DNA from: Heterocephalus glaber
Lineage: Eukaryota > Chordata > Mammalia > Rodentia > Bathyergidae
DNA: 64,000 bases
Reading direction: 5' to 3'
Assembly: GCF_000247695.1 (NCBI RefSeq)
Contig: NW_004624801.1
Location: 3,411,206 to 3,475,205 of the forward strand
In this document: one piece after another, positions 1 through 11,900 of the stretch
Layout: every line of letters begins with the position of its first letter
Numbering within the stretch: position 1 is the stretch's first letter
Notes under the pieces: generated by a model
Databases searched by the model: none
Told to the model about the DNA's origin: nothing
What the model saw: only the letters and a program-made list of their open reading frames with translations
Made by a program: the position numbers and the translations under genes

Positions 1-193
1 GGTCATAAGTTAAAACTAAAATTACAGTCATAACCCAAGTTGTTTGTATGTTTGTATGAGAGGTTGTAACTTGAGAGTCCACTTATGTTCTACCTTTAAA
101 GAAACAGAAACTGTAGTGCACATATGATACATTATAAGTGTGATTTATCCAAAAGAAATGATAATAAAGAACTCCATACTTGGAGCCCATTCA

Positions 194-260
194 TTTTTTT
201 TTTTTTTTTTTGGTACCGGAGATAGAACTCAGGTCCTTGCACTTGCAAGGCAGGCCCTTG
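194..260 (-). mobile_element. ID SINE, truncated
   Basis: Poly-T then ggtaccggagatagaactca and the tRNA-like B-box region, cut before the A box. Confidence 0.8.
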
Positions 261-357
261 GAGGCCTTTCTTGAAAAAAAAAAATGGTGCCATGGGCCAA
301 CATCAGCAGATTGTGAATGAATTTCATTTATGTTTTAAGTAAAAATAAAGCATGTAA

Positions 358-441
358 GGGCCGGGGATTTAGCTCAGTGGCACCGCACCTGCATTGCAAG
401 TGCAAGGTCCTGAGTTCAATCCCCAGTACCAAAGAAAAAAA
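358..441 (+). mobile_element. ID SINE, full length
   Basis: Starts ggccggggatttagctcagt (tRNA-derived A box), contains gagttcaatcc (B box), ends in ggtacc-like bases and an A tail. Flanked by near-identical aaagcatgtaag / aaagcatttaag, a target-site duplication. Confidence 0.9.
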
Positions 442-477
442 AGCATTTAAGAAATACTTTTTCTCCTGTTTTAATTT

Positions 478-583
478 AATTTTTTGTTTGTTTGTTTTTG
501 TTATTTTTTGGTACCGGGGATCGAACTCGGGTCCTTGTGCTTGCGCAGCAGGTGGTGAAACCACTGAGCTAAATCCCCAGCCC
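478..583 (-). mobile_element. ID SINE, full length, long T-rich tail
   Basis: ggtaccggggatcgaactcg through ccactgagctaaatcccc. Flanked by cctgttttaattt on both sides (464 and 582), a target-site duplication. Confidence 0.9.
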
Positions 584-699
584 TGTTTTAATTTTATCTT
601 GATTAGTTGAGCAGCCTCTTTATGCATAAATGCCTCATGTGCATTAATTAGTAATGCAGACTGTGAAGTAAGTGTACTCATTGAGTGATACCACACGCG

Positions 700-943
700 T
701 TTTAGAGGGGTAGTGGTAGGGACCAGACTGAGAGCCTTACTTACGCTAAGCATGTGCTCTACCTCGGAGCTACACCCCAAGCCTCTATCCTATTGTCTTC
801 CCCTCCCTTCCCTTCCTCTCTCTTTGCTTTGGTTTATGAGACAGGGTCTCACTACGTAGCCCAGGCTGGCCTTGAACTTGCAGTCCTCTTCCCTCAGCCT
901 CCCAAGTGGTAGGGTCACAGACAAACACCACCATGCTTGGCTT
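700..943 (-). mobile_element. Old B1/ID dimer-like SINE
   Basis: An ID-type half (700-781, ending gagctacaccccaagcc) followed by a B1 half (826-943, gagacagggtctcactacgt, cctcagcctccca). Confidence 0.75.
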
Positions 944-1179
944 TCTCTTTTTCTCTTTTGAGTTCATAGGACTGAATTTAAGGGAGAGAAGGGTAATAAT
1001 GCAACACCATTGAACTTATAAATCCAGCAATTTAGGCCCTAACTCTAAACCAGGGTGAGTCAGTGGGGTTAGAGTCCCCAAACCACATGACTTTTGTCAT
1101 GACATCCAAATCACCACTAGGGTGCTAGCTTTATAGAAGTTAAAATGAAAATGGGCAAGAAGGTTGCCTTAAAATATCT

Positions 1180-1390
1180 GAGAGGCCGCGTCCATCTGTA
1201 TCGCCAGACTGCTTTCTTACAAACCCTGGCTCTGCCGCTTCCCCAGGGCAAGTCACTCCCACTCTCTCTGTCCCGCCTGCTCTCCTGTCATAAAGATTTC
1301 ATGAGTTACAAAATGCAAAGTGACAACAACAGTGTCAGGCACGGAGTGAATGTTAGACAACTGTTAGCTACTGATGTTATTATTATTATT
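1180..1390 (+). repeat. MIR fragment
   Basis: Degenerate MIR: ccctggctctgccgcttcc, gggcaagtcac, then gtcaggcacggagtgaatgtt. Confidence 0.5.
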
Positions 1391-1403
1391 GTTATTATTA
1401 TTA

Positions 1404-1482
1404 TTTTTGGTACCAGGGATCGAACTCGGAACCTTGTGCTTATGAGGCGGGCAGCAGAACCACTGAGGTAAATCCCCAGCTG
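1404..1482 (-). mobile_element. ID SINE
   Basis: ggtaccagggatcgaactcg to ccactgaggtaaatccccag, after a (TTA)n-type tail at 1375-1404. Confidence 0.85.
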
Positions 1483-1739
1483 ATATTATTATTAGTCACT
1501 ATCACTTGCATAATGCATCTGAGAAGCTCTTATTCTAAACATTCATAATAAATAAAATAATGCATTTTACTTGAAGGCACAGACACCTGCCGCCTATGAA
1601 TTAAGAGGGCAGATGGACGGAGCCCTGCAAAAGCATTACAGAGCTAAAAATGAGTGTTTGGGGAATGGATTTGTTGCACACAATACTTCGATAGGTGTCC
1701 CTCTTCACTTCCATGGAGGAAAAGAAAGAACTTTGCTTC

Positions 1740-4700
1740 CGAACTCTAAAAGAAAAGTTTATTTATAAAATACTAACAATTTGACAGGACATGGGACTTC
1801 TCATGGTATATATTTCAAATCAGTTTCTTTTTTTTAACCTTTCATTTAAAAAATAAACCTGCTAACAAGCTATATGACATACAGATATATATATTTTTCT
1901 TACACATAGACACCTGCCATAATGAATACTTTCCCCGTAATTTCTCATTATATCTTTTAAATCAAAAAAATAAAGATTTGTATTGATTTTTGTTTGGGGA
2001 GTCTGCATGGGTGAGGAAAGGTAACATGTTTCAACGCTTTTGGTTATTCTTATGGAAACAGAGAAGAGCAGGTGCTCCCGAGAGTGCACCTGTGCTTGGG
2101 GCAGCGGTCAGGGCAGGGCGGGCGTCCCGGAACAGGACCGTACAGAGGCACTCACGAGCTGGTGCAGCTGCTCAGAGGGTCCCCTTCTGCCCTCCTGCGC
2201 GCTGACCTCACCCAGTGTGGGCTCCCTGTGCTCTCTGGGTTGGTAAGGGAAGTCCCTGGCCAGGGAGGCCTGTGGTGAGGCTCTGGCACCTTTGGAAGGG
2301 CTGCTCAGGAGGCACGGGCAGCGACAGAAGGCCTCAAGAAGCACGTGCTGGACACGGCAGCCCTGCTGTGGCCTTGTTCCCTCTGACTCATGGCAGTGTC
2401 AGTTTGGGGGTGGCAGTGGGGGACAGAGGGGAGGCAGCTTGGGTCTGCAAACTTGCTGGAGCCCTAGGAGGAAGGTGCTTCCGGAACCCAGAGCAGCTAT
2501 TTGGTTTATGTGGCAGTCTAGGCGCAGAGCTCCGGCGAACCCAGGAGGCACCGTCAGGAGGGGAAAGAGGAGCCTGGTGTGCCAACGTGGGCTTTCGGGT
2601 ACACCACCAGATTTCCTTAGGGCACTGAGGCAACACCGAAAGGGCCAGGTGTGTTCTGGTGTGAACCTGCTTCTGAGACAGCCACACAGCCAGGGGTCCA
2701 GGCTCAGGGAAGCAAAGGCCTGGAAGGTTCCCTAAGACCCTTCTAATGTGGTCAGGTGTCTGGGAGGAGGTGCTAGGAGCCCCCTCTGCCCCAGAAGATA
2801 TGTAAACAGGGGCAAAAAGATGTCTTCTTCAAAAAACCTAAGGTTCCACAGCTGGAGACACTCCTGGGTCCCCAGATGTGGCTGGGGCAGTGGAGGGAAC
2901 CCTGCAGGTGGGTAGGTATTGACTAAGAGGAGGACTTTTACCATGGTCCCAGCCTGATTTCCTGGGCTCCTCTTGGAGTTGTGGTTTGTAGTGTTCTTAC
3001 TTCCTCAGGTCACAGATCTCCAATACACCCCAAGTGCACGTCACCCAGGCCACATGTGCCTAATTGGGGAGATACAGCTGGGGCATCAGAATGACCTGCA
3101 AGAGCCCCTTTACTAACACACACACATGGGTGTGTGTTGTGTGCATATCTGTGTGTGCATGAGCACAGGTGTACAAGGGCACCATCACTGTGTGCATGAG
3201 GGTGTCAGCACAGGTGTAAATGAGTATGTGGGAAGGGGGAAGGAGATAGCATAGTGCACCAGGTGACTCATTGAAGGCAAAAGAAAATTGGCCTCATGTG
3301 CAATATATACACACATACACACAATGTTTCTACTCACCCCTCCTTGCTCCCCCAAACTCTCACCGGCCTGGGTTAAAATAATCCCCTAATGCAAAGTGGG
3401 AACTTCCTTAAATGGTTAAACACTTCACAGAGAAGAAAAAAGATGAAGTTGTTAAAAAAACAGATGAGCAGGAAAAAAAAGAAAATGCAGCAGGGAGATT
3501 CCAAGCGAGGCTGCAGATGTGCTGCCATGGAGATGCAGATGCCACAGGGGCTGGGGCCACAGCAGCTTCTGATAAGTCTTTGAGACTCTCCAGAGGGGTG
3601 AAGCTGCAGCCCCTTGTCCTGCTGTGGGGGAAAGACTGGGGTTCCCTGCCAATCTTATGGAGAAGTCACTGTCTGCATCCAGCAGCAGAGTCGAATCTCC
3701 CCATTCACATTTCCCAGGGGGCAAGTGTGTTGGGGGAGTCCACACAGCTTGGGAAGCTCTGTCCTTTCTAGGGCCCTGACCTTGACTTCCCTCCCCAGTT
3801 GCCATTAGCACAATGGCTAATTTGGGGCAGGTAGGCTGGGTACAGGCTCTCTCCTTGGCTTGTCCACGCACTCCCCACTTGGGGCTCCCCTGCCTCTTCT
3901 CATCCTCCTAAACAGGGCCTTGCCTTCTCCAGGGCAGGGCTGCAGGGCTCATGTTGGGCACTGCCAGGGAACCCTGCTCACTAAGGGCCCCTGCACGGAA
4001 TTAGACAGGCCCTGGCTAAGAGAGGCAGCCATTTATCCATCCCCAGCAGTGCATGGGCCTCAGGCCAGCTTCACAGGGCTGGCTGGAGTCCCCAGGGGCC
4101 TCAGACAGCCCAGGGAATCTGTCCGAAAGGCTCCTCCCTAACCCTTGCATGTGAAGTCTCAAGCTGATGGGAAGATCAGGCCATCAGAAGCAGCTTTTTA
4201 AAGAACATTCCTTGGAGCAGATTGTGTGTGTGTAAAAGCTTTGCTTCCGGTTAGCTTTTCCTGTCCCCAGGTCCCACATGATCCACCCCTCCTGGCCCGG
4301 CTAGCCATGCATCTCAGAGGCTGTGTTCAGTTCGCCCAGGGGGCTACTGCTTGCTCCCAGCTCTGGCCCAGCTGGGCCCAGCCAATCACAGCCTGGAAGA
4401 CATCACTGGGGATTGGGGTGTCCTTTGACTCTGTAAACTCAATTCTGGGCAGACTGCGGCTGCTCTGGCCTCTGGACAAGGGACTAGGCCACCACTCTGA
4501 GCTCCTGTGTGCTGTGCTTAGGAGGCTCTGGGTGGACAGGTGGAGGGACAGACCTGAAAGTGATGTGCTGTTGGGGAGGTGGGGAGAGGATCCCCAAGCC
4601 CATTTCCTGGAAGCGGACATGTGCACATGTGCAGGAGTGCTAGACGGTGTTTGTCCAGGGGAGAATGGTGTGTGCACCCCAACAGTGATCCTCACCTACC

Positions 4701-5629
4701 AAGCTCCCCAACCTAGCCAAGCTGAATTTCCTTGTGATGGTATCCTCGTTTCTCTCCTTTACCTGGACTAGAAGAAAGAATAGTCAAAGCTCCATCCTTC
4801 CATTTTCGACTTCCTGCAAGGCATTAACCCTGGTCCTCCCCAGGCTGGAGCTAGGCAGCCATCCTACACTTCCGTTCCCCGGAACGCACCCCTCTTCTGT
4901 GCTCCGAAACTGAACTCAAGCAAAGGGAGGCAGGGTTTGGCTGCGTGGCTGTGTGAGGACTCTGCTTAGTCCTCCAGTCCTTTTCCTTGGAGTCGCAATT
5001 TAAAAAATATCCAGGAACAAGGAAGTTGCTAAGCAGCTCCTCACTCTTTAGTTGCTTTTCTTTTTTTCTTAATAAACCAGAGGCTTGGTGGAGAAGTTGA
5101 GCAAGGGAGGTGAGCAGTGGATGCTGATGAGGCAGGGAAGGGGGCTAGGCGAGGCCGTGGGACACCTGCCAGGAGAAAGGGCAAGAGAGAAGGCTGGCTT
5201 TGCCTCTGGGACACCCATCCTTTTTGCAAAAGAATGGCCAGAAGTGGCCAGGATCCAGCACACGTGGGAAGGGGGCAGTTGACTAGATGTCCCGAAAGCT
5301 TCTCCACCCTGCAGCCACCCCTGCCTCCCAGCCCTCTGGCTTCTCTTCCTCCCTGTCTCCAAGGACCCAACCCACTGAGTCCTCTGCTATCGCGGTGGAC
5401 ACCACAATCTCAAAGCCCACCCACTGCTGGCCACACACGTCCTCTCGTGTTTCTTTTTCTTCCTCCTTCTTAGCGCCAGCTTTACTGGCCCTGGAATCTC
5501 TGGAAAAATAAACTCAGGACGTGAAAAATTGACTTTGTTTCTTGGTGTTTTTGTTTTCTGGCAGGCGGTGAGGAAGTGGCAAAGGAGGAGTTTGGTGTCG
5601 TTTTGTTCGTTCTTCTTCCCCTTCTGACG
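1740..5629 (-). other. SDK2: Inferred SDK2 3' UTR
   Basis: About 3.9 kb follow the stop codon down to a canonical AATAAA at 1758-1763 with T/G-rich sequence beyond. I see no ID or B1 SINE in this stretch, while the 1.5 kb beyond it holds five, which fits an exonic 3' UTR under selection. The last 250 bases (1750-2000) are AT-rich and look conserved. It contains a GT/CA-rich simple-sequence patch at about 3115-3240. No other gene seen. The length is an inference; an earlier poly(A) site cannot be excluded. Confidence 0.65.
1758..1763 (-). promoter_or_regulatory. SDK2: Candidate polyadenylation signal of SDK2
   Basis: AATAAA on the minus strand, in the context TATAAATAAACTTTTCTTTT. Cleavage would be expected 10-30 bases further on, near 1730-1748. 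Confidence 0.6.
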
Positions 5630-5983
5630 TCAAACAAATGATGAAAATCCTGCTATAGGAGCCCGGGAGCCCGGGGCAAGGCTGCTGGGGGGACGGTAGA
5701 GGGTGCTTTGCTGACTTGGGGGGTTGGGGGGGTTTTGGGGCGTTGGAGTCCGGCTGGCCTTGGGCCTAAAGAGGCTCCCCTGCTGGGTGCTGTTGCTGTT
5801 GGCAATGGTGGCGTGGTCTGGCTCACCAGAGTCGCTCTCTGTGTAGCTGTATGCCTGGGCCCGCGAGATGCCTTTCTGCTGGCGCCGCCAGGAGTTGTAG
5901 TAGGTGGGGTCACTGATGTAGTGGTTGACAAAGGAGTGGGCCTTCTGGGGGTTCGGGTCGACCTCATACTCACTGTCACTTCC
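5630..5983 (-). CDS. SDK2: SDK2 last coding exon: tail with C-terminal PDZ ligand
   Basis: 354 coding bases including the TGA stop at 5630-5632; acceptor cctcacAG. It begins [20 protein letters not shown], passes [14 protein letters not shown] and a proline/serine-rich stretch, and ends [10 protein letters not shown]. The final residues are the PDZ-binding motif shared by Sidekick proteins, needed for synaptic placement through MAGI scaffolds (established for the family). The open frame runs on upstream of the acceptor by chance and is not coding there. Confidence 0.96.
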   Translation of the reverse strand, partial: GSDSEYEVDPNPQKAHSFVNHYISDPTYYNSWRRQQKGISRAQAYSYTESDSGEPDHATIANSNSTQQGSLFRPKASRTPTPQNPPNPPSQQSTLYRPPSSLAPGSRAPIAGFSSFV

Positions 5984-8900
5984 CTGTGAGGACAGAGAGT
6001 CAGGGGTGTCAGTGGCCTCATGGGGACAGGTCTGTACAGGCAGGGCTGGAAGGCCCAGAGCATACTGGCTCCAAACTCTGTGCTGCCCCTTGAAGTGCGC
6101 ACGTGTCAGCTCCCTCACTGCTGAGTGGGCACAGTGCTCTGGATGCTACTTCCTGCTTCCTTCCGAGCAGAGCCTGAGTGAGAAATGTCTACCACAGTGC
6201 TAGCTCAGAGCCGGTAGATACAGTAGTCCCTCCTTATCCACAGTGGCTTATGCTAAGATCCCAGGGGATGTTCAAAAACTCTATACACTAACTTTTTTTT
6301 TTTTTGGTACCAGGGATCGAACTCAGGACTTTGCGCTTGTGAGGCAGGTGCGGTGCCACTGAGCTAAATTCCCGGCCCCTCTATATACTATCTTTCTCCC
6401 CCATACATTGGTATACGTGACAAATTAGAGACAGTAAGAGACTAAGAATACTAGTATAATAAAATGGTACAATTTTAACAATATACTGTAAAGAAAGTTA
6501 TGTGACTATGGTCTCTTTATTTCTGGAATTTCTCATCGAATATTTTTGGATCACGAATAAACACAGGTAGCTGAAATCACAGAAAGTGAAACCCTGGATA
6601 AGGGAGTGACTGTACCTGATGTGACTGGAACCTGAACCTGATGTGACCTGAGTTTTATCTCTTTTTTTTCCATTGGAGGTGAAGTTTACATAATATAAAT
6701 TCACATACTATAAAATCATTCATTTTAAAGCACACAACTCAGTGGCTTCCAATATGTTCTCAGTGTTGGGCAATCATCACTTCTCTCTAGGTCAAAATAT
6801 TTTCATCACCCCAGACAGAAACCCTGAACTCACAAAGCATTGTCTCTCTCAAACCACAAATCTTTCCTGTCTTCAGGGATTTACCTATTTTGGATATTTT
6901 GTATGAATGAAATTATATAATATGTGACTTGTGTCTGGCTTCTCTGACAATGCAATGTTTTCAAGGCTCTTCCCAATGTACTGCATTCAATTTGAGTCCA
7001 GCCTGACTTGCTTCATGACAGGGGACAAAGCTAGAACCAGATGAGACTTCCGGAAACTCCAGGCAGTGGAAAATGCGGGTGCCTACTTATGAATGATCCA
7101 AAAGAAAAGTAACACTCAACAAAAAAATAAGCATGAAAAATACCAACAAACATTCCCAATTTTCAAATGATAACAACTTTGATGCTTTTCTTTTTCCCAG
7201 AAATACAAAATATTAAATTATTCTTAAAATATTTTTGATACTTCAGTGTCCTAGAAATATGCATCATCTGCCTCTTGGGAAGTTCAGTATGAGACAAGAG
7301 CCAAGCTGGGTTGTAAAGTAAAATCTGAATTATGGATCCAAAAATATCACAACCCCCCCCACCCCCGCCCGCCAAGCTCCCAGCAGTGTTTTGAGAACCA
7401 AGATGACAACAGATGGGAATGCTCTGGAAGAGACAGGGTGGATGTCAGTGAACAGCACACTTCATGAAATGCCATTCAGAGGGCCTCACGAAGGCTTCTT
7501 GATTTCTGCCTTCTTTACCCCTGCCCACTAATGCCCCTGCCTAGGGTAGTGAGTCAGTTAGAGCAACCTAAGCAAGATACACTTGGGTGAGAGATGAAGC
7601 AAGGACACCCAGTTAGCCCAACACAAATGAGTCCGGGATGATGTATTGTGTCTTGCTTTGAGGTGGAGTAACAGGAACAGTGATCTTGCCCCAAGGGTCC
7701 AAGCCATGGAAAATGAAATGCACAACTTTTTCTCAGGAACTCAGTCTTCTGCAGCATCCAGACCCTCAAGAGACAAGGCTACACTGTACAGAATCGTAAT
7801 GACATGGATACTGCTGACTTGCATTTCTGTAATTAGTTTTCACACTTCTGTGCTATAGCTACTATTGCTCTGTGATTGCTGATTCTGAGTACTGATGTTG
7901 TGGGAATGCTATTGCTCTCTGATTATTGATACTGCCCCAGTATGATGTTGCCTGAATACAGATGCTGCCTGAATATTAAGACAGCCTGAGTAATGAAGAC
8001 AACCCAAGCACAAAAAGGGTGAGTTCTTGCTCCAGGCAGTAGTCTAGATAGACTTCAGCTCAGTTCTGCAGGTTTTCCAAAGCATACTCTTAATGCCTAC
8101 ACCTCTGCCTGGAGGCCATAAAGTAGGAATGAGAGCTCCCCTTCCCCCATCCCAGTGGGGCTTAAATATTCCCCAGTCCATCTGCTAATTTATATTCCCT
8201 GGCCCCTCCTCTCCTTCTCCTCCATTTCTCCAATCCCCACTCCAGCAGAGACTTCCCCCAGAAAGGCAATGCCCGCTACCCAAGATAATGGAAAGCCCCG
8301 CAGCCCTGTGCCCCAGGAGGCAAGAAAGCACAATACAGCCCCTTTCTTTGCCCACTGCCCAGCTGCCAGCCTGGGAGGACAAAAGAGGCCCACAGGTGGG
8401 AGGGCTCCATCTGCTGAGATGGCACCTGGTCCCTAGAGCTGAGGCCCAGCTAGTGGGAGGATGCCATTGAGGGAGGGCAGGGGGCAGAAGGGTCTGAGAG
8501 TGTGGGGACCGAAAGAGGGCACTGAATAGCTTCCTTACAGGTTAGGTCTCTCCATTCGCTACCTGGCATGAAGAGTGGCCAGGATCTTCTCCAGAGGGTC
8601 TAGGCATTCAGCTATCCCAGGCCCCAGCCCTGGAGAAGAGCCCCTATCACGGTGGGTTGCTCTGCAGTGAACAGGTCTGTGCAGTGAGAACTGAGCATTC
8701 TTCTGCTCTGGCCTTTGCCAGAGAGGTGAGTTGGGACCCATCACTGGCTCTCTGCACCTCAGTGTACTGTAAAGGGGTGGATTACTGTTCCAGCATAGGC
8801 AAGAGCTCAGGAGAGGGAGAGGCAGCTCTGGGGGGAGGGAGCAGACCTGCAGGGAGAGGCGGGAAGTATCCCAGGGAGGGATCAGAAGGGACAGGGAGCT

Positions 8901-11900
8901 GCAAGGCTGACTCAGTGCTCAGACTGCTGCAAAGGGGGAGAAGGTCCAGTTCTGGCCCCCAACCTCTCTGTACCAAGAGTTGGGTGTGTGGTTTGGGGCA
9001 GGGTGGGGCCTCTCTGCTCTCCTGCAGGCCCAGGTCCCAAAGTCCATTCATCCAAATCACCACAACCAGCAGCCACTGTCTGCTGCACACCCACTGGGTG
9101 CCAGGCTCTCTGTGGGGCAGCATTCCTGATGGGGAGTCAGAGAACGGAGCCCCTTGGGAGGGCAGGGCTAGAGAGTCTGGGTGAGCCCCTCCTCCAGCTC
9201 CACAAAGCTGCCAAGGCAGTGTCTGCACCAGGCCCCTGTCCCTGAACATCTGTTTCTTTTCAGGGTGGGGGTGGGGTGAGAAGGGAGAGTGAGGGGGAAC
9301 CAGGGGCTCCTATTGCAGCTTTCAACTCTCTGTGCGCTGGGTAATTGAACGCAGCTTCCCAGGAACAGGCCCAGAACAAAGGGGGCCATTCAGGGGTGTC
9401 CTAGCCAGGCCATCAAGCGACTGCTTCAGTTCCTGGGCCTCTTAACAGCTCCTCAAAGCCACTCAATCAGCAATTATGGGGTCTGAGGAGGGGATGTGCA
9501 GACTCCTGGCTTGGGGGTGGGCGTGGGGAGGGGGCCAATGAAGGGAGGACCCCAGAGAAAAGACTGAGACAAAAAAGAGGAACAAAGCTAAGCCTCTTTG
9601 CTTTGCATCTCCAGCAGCAGACTCAGCCAGTGAGGGAGCAGTGCAAAGCCTGGGGACAGTGTTGAGACCTGGGGCGGGGCAGGGCCTCTTATTCAGCTGA
9701 ATCACATGAAGTCTGGCAGGACTGTGTTGCCTCTGGTGGCAGGGAGGCCACCCTGGGTAGGCCCTGCAGAGACACAAAGCCAGAGCCTCTTCCCTCACCT
9801 GTGGTGCCAGGGTCTCTCTGCCCGCCTGGCCCTGGCCCTTGGGTGCCCTAACCCTGGGCTCACCTCCTGCAGGGGCTGCAGTCTTTTGGGGATTAGAGTT
9901 GCAGGGCTGAGGTGCTGTCTCCCAGGCATCTTTGAAGGAGTTCACTGAATGACCCCTGGAGGAACAACTTTGTCCGGGCTCTGGGATCCCTAAGCTAAAA
10001 CAGCTGCAAACCAGCTAGGAATGTTCCTCGTAAAATGTCAATTCGGACACAAGGTCACACGTGCTACCTGTGACTTTACACCACCCCTCCGCTGTCAGAG
10101 ATGCCTGTGGTCAAGGGCCTCGAGGGAGGTCCCCGGGTGGGTTTGGGCTGAGGGAAGGCCTCCGTCCTATACTACCTCTTATGCCGGGCAGCTGGGCGAC
10201 ACCAGGCTGCAGTGGACTCGGTCCTCTGCACCAGCGGGATCTACACTGAGCCCCAGACATCTGCCCTTGTGAACTCTGTGACCAAGGGCACGATGTTTGA
10301 CCTCTCTGTGCCTCAGTTTCCCTGGTTATAAGGTAGGGATCATCTCACTCTCAGGGCGGGTGGTTTCGGGTTAAAGGGAAACGTTCAGAACATGTGGCAT
10401 GGAGCAGCTGTGCAATATGTAGCTCTGCCTCCCCGCCCCTCCCTAGACTCTGTCTGCCCCGAAATGTGCTTCTCTTCCTTTAGCACAGGCTGGGGCTGCC
10501 AGAGTCCATGTGGGTCAGGCCAAGGGGAAGAGGGAGACAGGGCCTCAGCTGAACCTATTGACTGGTGGCCTAACCTGATGGACAAGCAGCGACTCAGTTA
10601 CAAGATCAGAGACATAGCTCAAAGGGGCACTGCAGGCAGGACCACCAATGGGACACAAAGCCCACTGCTCCTTCTGTGCCCGGTGGGCCCTGTTCACATC
10701 AAACACATGCCGCCTCCTCCAGGCTGTCCTCTGTGTGCCTTGGGGTAGAATAGTCTTTCCCCCAGGATTCCTCATAATACCTCCCGCCCTGCAGCTCGGG
10801 AAACAGAAAGACCTTTGGGCACTGCTTTCCTCCCTAAGCCAGTCACTGCAGTTCCAGATTTACTGAGAAAGGACATGCGCTGTATTTATACACACGGTCT
10901 TCCCTAATAGGTCATAGCGTGGTGAAAGAGAGTCTGTTTTGCTCACTGCCAGAGCCACCACTCACAGACAGTACCTGGTGCAGACAAATAGTTGTGGAGT
11001 AAGGGCATCAAGGAAGGAATGAATGAATGAATGAATGAGTGAGTGAATTTTGAATGAGTGAATTTTGAATGAGTGAATGAATCCCATGGAGGGCAAAGCC
11101 TGCACTTACTCCTCCCAGGGCCCAACTGTGCATGGTGCATAGCAGGTCTGCAGGGTGGATGAGACGGGGCTGAGGGGTGGGGGGAGTGGGCATGGGGGGG
11201 TCCCGACTCACTCCTTATCAGGGACACTGAGGAGCAAGTTGAGCCATTCCACAGCAATCCTTAGAGCCTGTCCTGGCTCCCAGTGAGTGTACCATGGACT
11301 CAAGTGTGTAAAATACGATCTCTCTTGTTTCTTATTTTTTCATATAGGCTTAATTCTACCATAATGAGCTCATTCATGGTGCTGCTAAGAACCGGATATC
11401 AAGATTGGGGGATGTATGCCTTGGGCTTGGCATTCTTCTTCATTGAGATTTATTTGTGTGCTAAATATACATATTTTTTTCCTACCAAACTTGGGCTGTT
11501 ATTTTGAAAATGGAGTTGGAATGTAGCCATACTGCATTTTTAGAAGTTTCATCAAATAAGCCACAGGCACTTGAATCTTTGGGTGTGCTTCTTTCTGCCT
11601 GCAGCCCCCTTCTGTGTCCCTTGAGGCACAGGTCTGGACTCCCCCACTGTGCCCTTGGGGAGAGCCAGCCCCTCACTTTCTAGCCCTTCACCCATAGCCA
11701 TATCGTGTATTTGTTTGTAAGTCAAATTGATGTTCTGTTTATTACCATATCACAGGAAATCAGCTGGGAAGATTTCCACCAGCTTTGGAAATCGAGATTT
11801 GGGTGGTCTGACTCAGAATATAAAGCAGGCAAATGTGAGGATGTGAAAAAGTCATCCTCAGAAGAGCTGGGGGTTGGTGGGCTTCAACCCAGTGACTGCA

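Larger units (their letters stand above)
1..1739. other. Intergenic sequence downstream of SDK2
   Basis: SINE-dense: five ID/B1 copies (listed separately) and a MIR at about 1180-1390. No supported gene. Confidence 0.7.

Noticed and set aside
358..430. tRNA gene
   Set aside because: The A and B boxes belong to an ID SINE with A tail and target duplication, not to a foldable tRNA.
11014..11081. CRISPR-like array of repeats
   Set aside because: It is a (TGAA)n simple repeat at a retroposon tail in a mammalian genome.
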